Assembly (NCBI GenBank): GCA_009760855.2
Contig: WPIO01000025.1
Location: forward strand, 4,198,501-4,262,500
DNA length: 64,000 nt
Source: Cristatella mucedo
Taxonomy: Eukaryota; Bryozoa; Phylactolaemata; Cristatellidae
Reading direction: 5' to 3'
Below the pieces are notes generated by a model that was not told the DNA's origin, did no database searches, and saw only the letters and a list, made by a program, of their open reading frames with translations. Below, piece after piece: positions 46,441 through 57,200 of this stretch. Every line of letters begins with the position of its first letter. Position 1 is the first letter of the stretch. A program made the translations under genes and the position numbers.

Positions 46441-47525
46441 CGAGGCGCAGCTAAACGACTTTGATTGATTAAGAAGTGTGGGTGGTGCGGTATTAGTCCT
46501 GACTGGGAAGTTGTTCCGATAGCTTTGCTGGAGCAAGATGATGGAGTGATGTAAAAGTTAGTGACAGAACCATTTAAGTCAATGGCTGCTTCATAGGGAG
46601 CCGGCGCGGGTCGGTGAAAAGTGGTGTAATGTGGCAAGTGCGACATTAACGATAGAAAAGCCTAGGGACTTAATTCTACACGAGCTGGAAGAGCCTTATT
46701 GAAGGGACCTGCCGCTTAAAGTTTAGTGCACCATCTTGATTGGTACTTACCCATAGTTGAATTTCAGAGCTTTCACGTAGGTTTCAAACCGTTCATCCAC
46801 ACTCAACCTTGAGCAACATAAAAAGCATGCATTTATATGACCCAGTACTTATTGACGCCAGTGAATTAAAGACAGCTAGTTGCAGTTGCAGATAGTCTTG
46901 CAATTATCATTGAGGAACTCCAGCTATTGGCTTTGCTTATTACGGAAAGTGAGACAGTTTTCCCTCAAAAATCACTTGCATGTTTTTTGTGTGCACAGTA
47001 TACCAACCTCTAAAAGGCTGCAAGGTAAAGCCTTGCCCTAGCGTTGTTGACCAGCTCTAAAACCTTGGGATTTTTAATAGCAATGGCTTAGTTGTATAAT
47101 TGTCCTTGTTGTTATTATTATATTACTATTGGGGACGACGGCAGCTCGATGAGCCTCGCGTCTGAGTTAATCATGTCTTGACCAATCAGGTCAAGTGCCA
47201 TCGCTCGCTGCCTATCAGGTGCCACATCAAAATTCTTTCTCTTTAAGAAATCTACGGACCAAGCTTTTACTCATTTATCCAGCTTATGGAGTTTTCATAT
47301 CCGCTCACGTGAAGAATAAATCCTGACACGAAACACGTGTAATCATCTCCTTTCTTCTTCTGCTACTTCAGCAATGGCTTTTAATTGTGGTTCTTGTTCA
47401 AGTACTAAGATTATAAAGACAGGTCGTGGTTTCTGGACCAGGAGCCAACACCTGGCATTTAGTCCATGTTTCTAGAGCCATTCCTTTTTTTTTTCATTCT
47501 GCAGCTTTGAGCCTGATGCATTCTG

Positions 47526-47820
47526 GTGAGCCGTGATGGCACACTAGGTAAGGCGGTTGCTTTCACGACCTCGGTCCCGAGGTCGTGGGTTCGATTCCTG
47601 CGGTGGGCAATCCTTTATCGCCACTGCAAGCGGTGGTGATAGCCGTAAAGACTCTTCTGCTCTCACCATTCAATTGCATTTTCCTTTGCAGCAAATGTAA
47701 AGCGCCTAGAGAAATATTGAGTTCTCTGAGGGCGCTTTATCAAGTGCATTATTATTATTATTAATATTATTATTCTGTCGCTCTACAAAAAGAGGCTGTT
47801 TAATCAGCTAGGAGTTCTTA
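47526..47820 (+). mobile_element. SINE2 copy split by a LINE stub
   Basis: GCCGTGATGGCACACTAGGT head, GGTTCGATTCC B box and the ATCCTTTATCGCCACTGCAA body run to ACTCTTCTG at about 47660. The LINE stub follows, and the SINE resumes as TTCTGTCGCTCTACAAAAAG and ends GAGGCTGTTTAATCAGCTAG. TTCTG flanks the insert on both sides. Confidence 0.9.
47661..47775 (+). mobile_element. LINE-1fam 3' stub nested in SINE2
   Basis: CTCACCATTCAATTGCATTT, GCAGCAAATGTAAAGCGCCT, the hairpin tail and (TTA)n, about 115 bp, with a TTCTG target duplication. Confidence 0.88.
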
Positions 47821-48464
47821 CTGTTGTAATTCGAGCAGAGCCATGACCATAATATACATGCCTCACCATCGGCCAATAGTTAAGCCATTGATGAAGCGAA
47901 GCGTCAGGCCACCAATGTGTGTTCTATTTCTTGACGTCTGCTGTGATTCATCGAGCTCTCGTATATGTATGCGTTGTGAGTAATAAAAAGAGAGTCCCGT
48001 TAATCGCTCACGTCCGAGCTGTCTCTCCGTGAGATTCCTCTAGAACCACTGCTGCTGGACCCACAGTAATACGACAAGCTCCACATCAATGCAGGGATTT
48101 AAGAAAACTACTTTGTAAAAATCCCCAGTTACGGCGTTGATCGAATGTTTGTGCATTCATATAGCTAGGGATCTAATGTCCTCCAGCTCCAGCGCCTCCC
48201 ATACCTCTGCTTTTCGCATGCCCTTCTAAGACAAATGGACCCGATCTTACCCAGCAGACCTAAGGGAAGTGGGTTAATTAGCCGCACCACCATGTCGGAC
48301 TCGGTGAATGAGAAGAAGAATGAATCAACAAGATAATGAAATATAATTAAGGGATCTAGAGATGAGAAGAATAAATTGATCAAACTCGGTGGGGGCTAAG
48401 TGGCTGCTATTTGGGTGGTCGGTTCGGTAGTGGTCCTCCTCTTGGATCAACTGCTCCTACGTCG

Positions 48465-49968
48465 CATCGATCTACTGCTGCCTGGCATAAATAACATCAA
48501 AAATATGTCATTAGCCTTATGTCATGTCCCAGCACCTTTCAAAAAAATTGCAATCAGGCGACTACTCAAAAAAGCAATGCTAGATCGAGAGAACCTGAGC
48601 AACTTCGGCCAAGTCTCCCTTCTACCGTTCCTATCAAAGAAACTGGGAAGAGTCGTAGCACACGAGCTGAACTTGTATATTGAAACTTCAAATCTTGCTA
48701 ATAAGTCACAGTCTGGTTTTAGAGCTAATCACTCTACAGAGTCAGCATTGTCTTGGATGCATAACGATCGTCATAGGAATGCAGACGTAGGTAGTCTTTT
48801 TGCTTGTTTTTGCTCGATCTCTCCGCAGCTTTTGGTACTATCGATCACCAAGTTCTTCTTGAGCGCCTCTCATCTCGCCTGGGCACCACTGGTACTGTAC
48901 TGCAATGTTTCAGGTCCTATCTCAGTAGGAGACTCCTGAGTATTGATGTGAACGGACAAAGATCATCCAAGGAACCACTGAAGTATGGGATACCTCCGGG
49001 CTCTGTGCTTGGTCGCCTGGTCCTGTTATTTTCACGGTTTATACTCTCCCTCTTGCCGATGTTATTGCCAGGCACAATCCAGGCTTTCACTTCTACGCAG
49101 ATGTCACTTAGTTGTACATTTGCTTTGATCCCCCCAGCCCTCCAGCACGTCGAATGTTTTCAACTCCTTACTGCACGTAATTATGAAATCCACTTATGGA
49201 TGGTATCAACCTTTCTAAAATTAAATGATGATAAAACCAACCTACCAGTTATGGGAAAACCAAGTGTGATTCAGAAATTGGAAAGGTTAGTGCTCAAAAT
49301 AGGCTCTGACAGCACATCTCCTGTTGAATCTGCACGAAAAATAGATGTCCTAATCCAAAGGCTTGTCTGTCGTGAGCGTCGCAGTTGCCACATTACTCCA
49401 CTTCTCGCCGACCTGCACTGGTTACCAGTCAAGCAACGGATTGACTTCAAGGTTTTGTCGCTCACTTTTAGGTCTCTTCATTCTATGGCTCCAGCCTATC
49501 TTTCAGACATACTACCCCATCAGGCAAAGCATCGTACCACTCGCTTTTCGGAATCCAACAGTCTAGAAATACCTCGTAAAAACCTTAAATCCTTTGGAGA
49601 CCATGCATTTAGCTCGTATGCTCCTACAGCCTGGAACTCCCTCCCGACCTGCATCAGAACATCCCCTGACCTGACCACATTTAAAAGAAACTTAAAAACA
49701 TACCTATTTAGGACAGCATTTAGTGGGTCCTTGTGATTCGTCCTCGATGTGCTTATGCGTGCTGACACTGTTCATGCTGCCACTAACCACATTTGCATGC
49801 TGACCCAGTGCATGTAACCCCTAACCATGTTATTCATTTTGTTTGTTTTTCAAGCATGATTTTACTTACTATTCTATTGCGTATCACTTTGCAGCAAATG
49901 TAAAGCGCCTAGAAAGAGATTGAGTTCTCTGGGGGCGCTTTATCAAGTGCAATATTATTATTATTATT
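48465..49968 (+). mobile_element. LINE-1fam copy, 5' truncated, with internal deletion
   Basis: Starts around APFKKIAIRRLLKKAMLDRE, keeps [17 protein letters not shown] and [20 protein letters not shown], and ends with the C-terminal [20 protein letters not shown] and [20 protein letters not shown]. The 3' UTR, hairpin tail and (TTA)n follow. The catalytic ADD motif is damaged: the copy reads TQMSLSCTF in one frame there. About 215 bp present in the 38.97 kb copy are missing between CCAAAG and GCTTGTCTGTC near 49360. The frame is shifted near 48800, so two overlapping frames carry the RT (48400-48939 and 48804-49736). Confidence 0.92.
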
Positions 49969-50195
49969 AAAGCGATCCTTCATTAAACGACCACATAAGC
50001 TCCGCAGAAAATTCCGTCTAATCTCGGCTACACAACATTGCTAAAATTTGGGCTTGCTTAGACAGGGATATCACATCTAAATTGGTCCATGCATTTGTAA
50101 CATCTCGTCTCGACTTCAGTAACTCACTGCTTGCTGGTCTATCGGCCTGTGCAATCAGGCACTCACAGCTGGTGAAAAAGTCTGCAGCTAGGTCC
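49969..50195 (+). mobile_element. Displaced internal LINE-1fam segment
   Basis: Directly after the (TTA)n of the previous copy comes a stretch reading LHNIAKIWACLDRD, then HAFVTSRLDFSNSLLAGL. This is the LINE segment ([24 protein letters not shown] in the 38.97 kb copy) that the previous copy lacks. It begins at AAAGCGATCC and stops at GCAGCTAGG, the two points that bound the deletion. It has no LINE 3' end of its own. Confidence 0.82.
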
Positions 50196-50716
50196 TATAG
50201 TTTTTATAGTCCAATAGTTTTTCTTTAAAATTTTTATTCTTATTATGTGGCTCGTGAAATGGGGTGCACACTATTGTAAGCGGTTCGGTCTGAAGACGCT
50301 TCCAAGTGGCTCATCTTCAGCTCGAAGCTCCAGGCCTAGAATTGATAAAATTCAGTGGCACTCCAGAGTGTAAGGGGGATTCCAAAAAGGAGAACTTGAA
50401 CTTGTAAATAATTCTCCAAGTTCACGGTTGAGCTTCCCCGTTCCAAAGCCCGGGCCATGCCCGGGTCTGCGGAAAATTATAGGATAGAAGCTATTAGTGC
50501 CAGAATAGAGTACTAGTCGTACATGTCGATCGGCTAACTGAGAGTTTCTTGCTAGTCACGACTGAAAAATAAGCGAGAATTTAGGCACTGCTTCCTGCGA
50601 CATCACTTTACTCCGTAGTCTCAGATTTGTACCTAATCTGTTAAAAGAAAATCTTGGTCACCAAGCCTGACTCGGCACATCATGTTTTTGGTCAGGAGTG
50701 CATGTAATTCCGTATC

Positions 50717-50800
50717 AATAATAATAATAATAATAATATATTTGTACAGCACCCTCAGAGCACTTAATCTCTTTCTAGGCACTTAAGATATGCTGCAAAC
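50717..50800 (-). mobile_element. LINE-1fam 3' stub
   Basis: (TAA)n, GTACAGCACCCTCAGAGCAC, then TTAATCTCTTTCTAGGCACT. Only the tail is present, on the minus strand. Confidence 0.8.
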
Positions 50801-50914
50801 GAAGCGCGATATTGTTTTGCGGATGCAGTGGCACTTTAACGCAGGAAATTCAGCGCTTAACCTTAATTTAAGTAAACCATTAGGTCCAGCGGATGGGTTT
50901 ACTGGTGCCGCCGC

Positions 50915-51118
50915 GGCAAAAATTTGCATGCTGACCTTGTGCATGTCACCCCTAACCATATTATTCATTTTGTTTGTTTTTTCAAGCATGATTTTACTTA
51001 CCATTCAATTGCATTTCACTTTGCAGCAAATGTAAAGCGCCTAGAAAGAGATTACGTTTTCTGAGGGCGCTTTATCAAGTGCATTATTATTATTATTATT
51101 ATCATTATTATTATTAAA
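50915..51118 (+). mobile_element. LINE-1fam 3' end
   Basis: TTTGCATGCTGACCTTGTGC, then CATGTCACCCCTAACCATAT, GCAGCAAATGTAAAGCGCCT, the hairpin tail and (TTA)n. It ends about 170 bp before the POLA1 start codon, so it is close to that gene's promoter. Confidence 0.88.
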
Positions 51119-51290
51119 AATGTCTTATACGCGCGTAGGTACACGAGTTGGTTGGGGCCGCGGTTCGCTTCCGGTTACACATCGTTTCCGCATCCCTGCG
51201 CTCGACTGCGGGAGGTCAGAAAAGTAGCCAACATCCCGTTGGCGCTGCTGATCTCGAGGCTTTCCCGCCAAATACGACGCTACTGGTCGA

Positions 51291-54200
51291 ATGGCGCCTG
51301 CTGAGGATAAACCTGCGGACGGTAAGACTGAAGCCAGAATGCAGCGCACTGTATTTGTAAGAGCCATCTATACTTCGCTTCATCCAGCTGGCCGGGGTAG
51401 CGAGTGTAGACGCGGTCTGTCCCTCCAGAGGCGTGGTTCCCGAGGTGCCTACCTTCGTTCTACCGGCCGTTGCTACCCGTTCGGTGACTCGGCACCTTCG
51501 CAACTGTCCCTCGGCCACTCCTTACGTCCTGTAATTTTAAAACTGCTGGTCCGTGATGCTTCGCCTCAATTGTCTGGTATTTGAGCGCGGTCTGAGAAGT
51601 TTTACGGTACTTAACCCGTACTGCCGTCGTCCAGATCCGCCGCGGCCGCTTGTAGCTTTGCCCTGGTGGAGCTAGTAGCTGACAGCTAACTACAACCTGT
51701 CTTGTCTCACACACTCTATCGCTATTTTTATATGATGCGGTTTGCATTCAGTGCGGGTGATGCACCCAATAGGGGAGGGCACTTGATCACTCGACCTGAA
51801 AGCTGTGTGCCATTCAGCGGTCGATCACCCAGTTACTGTCGCAGTCAAAGAACGTTTCTTCATATGTCATGGCTATAGGAAGATAAAAAAAGATTCTTGA
51901 TCATATGGGCAGGCGCAGCTTATTCTTAGCAGGCTTTGAGCATCTTTACTGTTTGTTGCCTTATGTTTTTCGTCAGACGACTGTCTAAGTTTCGTGATCG
52001 AGCGTTATTGAGCCATCAGCAAATCTGCCACCGGAACCTTGACGAACACCGTAGGATACTGTACCCTTCAGGTAGTCCTCCTGTGATCTGGTTGCCCATC
52101 AATGACCTCCAGACCAACACACTGCTTCATCCAAGATTGCATTGCAATGAGGGTCGGTGACGCACCGATTAATTCAGCATGCACATTTCAACATCTATCT
52201 TGACCACACCGTGATTTATGTTCGATTGGCTTCCACTGCTGTTCTGGGTGACCACTAGCTTGTGATGTTGCAAAGTGAGTTTTTTCACATACATTGGGTT
52301 TGGGTTATTCACTTGTAATTGCTGTTCACGAATCATCTCTAAGAATTGTACTGATCGAATTGCTTGGTAGCAATTTATGCTAGTTGGTTTATGTATTCAG
52401 CTAAAGTAAAGCCCACTGCAAGTGTGGAACTGTTTGATTTATTTCTAATGGAGCTTTCCTTGGTGGCTGGGATGTTATCAAATGGTTCTTACTAAGTCGA
52501 ACACCAAATACCCCTGTCCTAGGTCGATATTCTGCATCGGCAATACAGGACCTTGTTTCAACTCCCTAGTGGTCATGAGATCATGTGCTTCCTGCTGATG
52601 CCAAGACTTATCATGGCTTCTGTATTGATAGTCGTAGTAATTTGCTGACAGGACTGCTTAAACTGGATTGTCGACTTAGTCTTATTTTGGATGGCACAGC
52701 ATTTTTCAGCTTCTATAAATTTACAAAGGGAAATTGCCGTTTTGCTGTACCGCATGCTACTGTCGTGCAAAAACAGCCAGCCTCAAAGAATCCGTGCATC
52801 CAGAGGGTCGCTATAAAACCTCAAGGTTGTCAAGGCTCTACTAGCTCAGTGCCAACTATATATCATCCAAGGTTCTTATAGTGTCGAGAAAAAATGTTGC
52901 TGACAAATCATGCACATGGTAACAGTAATATAATGTGACATGAGAAACCAGGCGAAATATGCCTGATTGGGGGCAGCTGATGCATTTCCGGCTTCAGACA
53001 TACTCGTGATTTCCGATAGAATTCGTTACAGTGTCAGCTGATTGTAGTCTTGTAAGATATGCCTGTGAGTTTTTTTATATTCATACCTCTGTTGCCAACA
53101 GCTTGCTCGTATTTTCCATTTATTGGAGAAGCCAATTGATTTTACTGCATGCTTGCCGAACTTTTAGTTATCAGGCGTTAGTGATAGTTGCTTATGTGAA
53201 TTGACCCTCTGCATACTTGGGTTGTTGCTGCTGCTGTAGCAGTTGGGTCGAGGGTTGTTGCCCTTGCAGATGGCGACCAATCGTACATGCTCTCCAAGGA
53301 CCGTGTTCGACGAGAAAAGAAAGACAAAGGTGGCCGTCAGGCACTGCTGGCCAAGATGAAGCAGGCCAGAACCATGGGTGAGAAGTTTAAAGCCGAGGTG
53401 AGTTGGCAGTGAGGCAGCGGCTAAGTGCAACTTGTGTGTGGACCATAGGCTGCATCACAGCCAGCCAACGAAATCAAGCTGAAATAGGTTGACCAAGATC
53501 TAGCAGTGTTCACCAGACTCCGAGGTTGTCTTTGAAGAGCAGATATACGTCACTGTATTTAGCTTCTTGTTCAGATTCTCGACTGCAGACAGTAGACGAT
53601 TCCTCTCCCTGCCAGCTGTGTGGGTTTGGCAGCAGCTGCTTGTCGCTGATGATGTGGAAGACTTGGCCCGATTGTATTCGTCCTTCAATCTGTACCACTG
53701 AAACTCAGTGTATTGATCGGGCTGCTGAATGTCAATTTAAGCCACTACTCATTGGTATGATTATGGCCGCTAGGCTGTCGTTTTTAAATCGAATAAATGT
53801 TGTCACTTATCTCTTTTTACTAGAAGAGCCGGGGGCAGACTCCCTCTTTGAGCCAGAGATCAGAGCAAAATTCGCACTCTGTCCCACTAGATTTGCAACC
53901 GCTTTGCTTGCTTCGTATCTAGGTGAACTACATCACTAGTTTCAGCCTAATCGTACTTTTAGTTTAGTCATTTCAGGACAATAATTTAGCTTTTCCTTTT
54001 ATTGGCCTAAAGACTGTTGGCGACACAAGCTTTTCTGCCTCTACAACTTATGCACAACAGTATTTCTTCTTCTGCTGCTCACTCTGGGACACCCTTTCCA
54101 GCCGCCCTGCTTTGCAGCTGCTATTCTACTTCCTCGACTGTCCTTCTGATTTAGCTATGCTTCTCACTTCTCTTTGTTGACATTAGAGGTGTGTTGGCCG

Positions 54201-57200
54201 CCGTGTGCACACTGAAAGCCTTTTGGGCTGTGAGCGCTCTTTAGAAAGCTCTGTACTCGCTGTAGAGTGCTCTGTACGGGCTTTAGAAAGCTCGGTAGTG
54301 TGACACCCGCCGCCTAGTCTTTTTGGCTTTGTAGTCATTCAAGCCTGGCTCTACCTCTCATTGCCTGCATTCGTAGGTAAAATTTTGAGATGTGTATTTT
54401 TGATTTTTGGTTTTTGTTTCTAACCTTTTCAGTCATTTCTTGTGTTAATTTGAATCCTTTCCGGCCAATTTCAGAGTGTGCTAAAAACCGAATATGTGAA
54501 ACATGTTAACATGTTCGCTTTTCCCCTTCAGGGCTCTTGGCCAATCTCGGCATTTATCTGCACAAAGAGCGTCACGACGACCGCTCGGGGCTATGATCGG
54601 TCCTTTATAAATCTTGTTGCTTTGATTCCGTGATGAGGCATTGCTTAGAAAGTGCCGAGCACAGCTGTTGAGATGTGGTTTTTGGAAGGTTACTTGGCAC
54701 ACTAAGCACATCTTGGTGTGCAGCCAGTAGTATTTGTTGTTGCTACAATGGAATGTCCAAAAATGACGAGGGCCAGAAGAGACTAAGACACCCCGAAAAC
54801 ATTCTCCACTAGTGTTCTTTTGAAGATTGGCAAACGCAGTGTTGGCTGCATCCAGCGGTTGCTACCAATGCTGTATCTTCACACAAAATCTGATCTGTTG
54901 GCATTTCGCATAGACTTTGCAAAACACTGCATTGTGTCAAGTTTGATCCACGCTGCACCGCGGATTTTAGGACTAAAATCATGCACAGCAAAGGGCTGAT
55001 CGCCTGCTCTGCTGACGTTACCCTCGGGCACTTCAGTGGAAAAAGCCACTCTGCTCCCAGAATTAGCAGATCATTACATGATACTCGTTTGATTTCTATG
55101 GCTCTATACAAGAGCTTTCATGTTGAAGAGCAAAGTTAATGTTAATTAAGGTAACGGATCTATGTAAATCCCAGAATGCCACAAGGTCTTAGTGGGTGGT
55201 AAGCTAGGTTTCCTACAGCGGACTGCAATCCCAAAGCCAGGTTTAGAAGGTGAGCCTTGCTTCCTACCTACGCGAGTCTTCCGTGTATATGTCACAATAC
55301 GGTGGGGCGGTCCAAGACTTAATGAAGGCTTGGCGGGCAAATACTCAGCAGCCAAACCCAGTTATACTTTTCAGCCAAGACTTAGCAAGTAATCAATCAT
55401 AGACAGTCCAGGCCCCGCCCACTGCATTGCTTTGAATGCAGTGGCAGACGACTTGACCAGTGAATTAATCGATACGTTGCCTGACGAGTTCCTGCTTATG
55501 GAACACTGAACTCGGAGTTCAAGAATAAGATTTTGAGGTGGCGAGCGATAAAGACAGTTGCAGACAGGTTTCATTCTACCGGTAATTGTATTAGCAAAGT
55601 ATAGCCATAAAGAAATGCTGTAGCTATCCCATGAACGCTCAATTGGCGGAGCGAGTAGGAAGCAAGACTTAGGAGCAAGATTACCGTCTAAGCCTCCTAC
55701 AAACAAGGAGACCGCAGTAGGGCTCGAGTAGGTAGGAAGCAGGTAGGAACACGGCTTGCCGTCTAAACCAGGCTTAAGTAGATTTTGGTTCGTGCACGGT
55801 AGCCAACAGATTCCATAAACGTGTGAAGTCTAGCTGAGTCAAGGAGGACAGTCAAGGAAGTGAGTAGCATTAAAGAAGTAGCTCCGGGAAGCTTGAACAT
55901 ATGTGCCACAATCGGGCAGCAGCAGCAGAGCAGATGTCGCTGTGAAAGAATTGAGTACGAATTGAGTTCCACAGTCTAGGACCTTCAGAGCAAAAAAGCT
56001 TCTGTCGCCAACTGTCTTTAAGACGAAGAATGGAACAGCTAGTTTATGGTCTGTAGAGGACCAGGTGGCACGAAGCTGAAACTTATGAAGCAGTTCATCT
56101 AGGAATGAAGGAGCCAAGCCTTAGCGGGCACTATGGGTCAGAGCTAAAATCTTGCTCTGTATCTGTTGATCAACCAGGAGTCAAAATGGGTTTTTTGGTA
56201 GTCCAGCCAAAACCGAATTACGGTAGTCCAGCCTGTACAGAGCCAGCGAGCTAGTGACTTCCTTTGCCATCGCTAGACAGTCTCTAATCCGAGACAAGGA
56301 TGTAACATGCAGCTAGCTGTGGAAATGACAAAAAGCTTGCTGAGTGTTGCTTGCTTTTTAGTTTAAATTCGCTGCATATGCGAATTCTATGCAGTGTGCA
56401 ACTGCACTTGTTTTTAGGCGCCTTCAGCTCTGACGGTAGTGCGTCGGATGCAATGCATCGGATGAAGGTCACTGACTTTTGTTTATAGGTTAAAGAAGAA
56501 GATGATGGCATCTATGACATCGTGGATGAGGATGAATACTCGGAAATAGTGAGACAACGACAAGACGAAAATTTCATTGTGGACGATGGTAATATTCCTG
56601 TGTGGGTGTGCTCGAAATCATGTGTTTCTCTGCTGTAGCTTTACATTCTGTAGTTTGTTGTTGCAAGTAACAGTGAGTACATGCCGACTTACACCTGATC
56701 ACAGGGGATTTGTTAGATTTTGCATCTCGATGCCTTTGCAATCACGGAAAGTTTGGCTCTAGTTTTGCAATCGCCTTTTAAGGAAGTGGTTTTAATCTTT
56801 GACTAATATTGGATATATGTGTATAGATGGAAGTGGTTATATTGAAGACGGCCGAGAGATATTTGATGACGATCTTCATGAAGTGTCGGCTGCTAAATCC
56901 AGGCATAAAGGTTAGTATTCCTAGTGGTACATTCGGGGTGACACAATGGCTATGTTTGTTGCTACTGCTGAGTCTTGCTGGGCTTTCATTTCGTCGGCTG
57001 CTAGCCTAGCTACACTCGTCTGTTCGATTGTACCGCGAAGCTTGTCTTCGCTCAGTTTAATGTATGGAATGAGCTGAGACTTGAACAGGGTAATTTCTAT
57101 TGTTGTAAAGGGGTAGGGGGACCAGAGAGCTGATTGCATTGACCAATCGTGGATGTCGTTGGGGATTCTATGGATACCTCGTCTCTACATACTGACTGCC

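Larger units (their letters stand above)
44485..51290. other. Divergent intergenic region between CECR2 and POLA1
   Basis: The 6.8 kb between the two start codons is mostly LINE-1fam and SINE2 debris, listed separately. The parts adjoining each gene (44.5-45.3 kb and 51.1-51.3 kb) are free of recognised repeats and should hold the promoters. The 47.1-48.4 kb part, outside the SINE2, has no gene I can name. Confidence 0.6.

Noticed and set aside
47125-48080. LTR-like features (AATAAA after a CTCTTTAAG box, a GTAATAAAAAGAGAGTCCC stretch)
   Set aside because: No paired repeat, primer-binding site or element protein was seen, so an LTR call is not supported.
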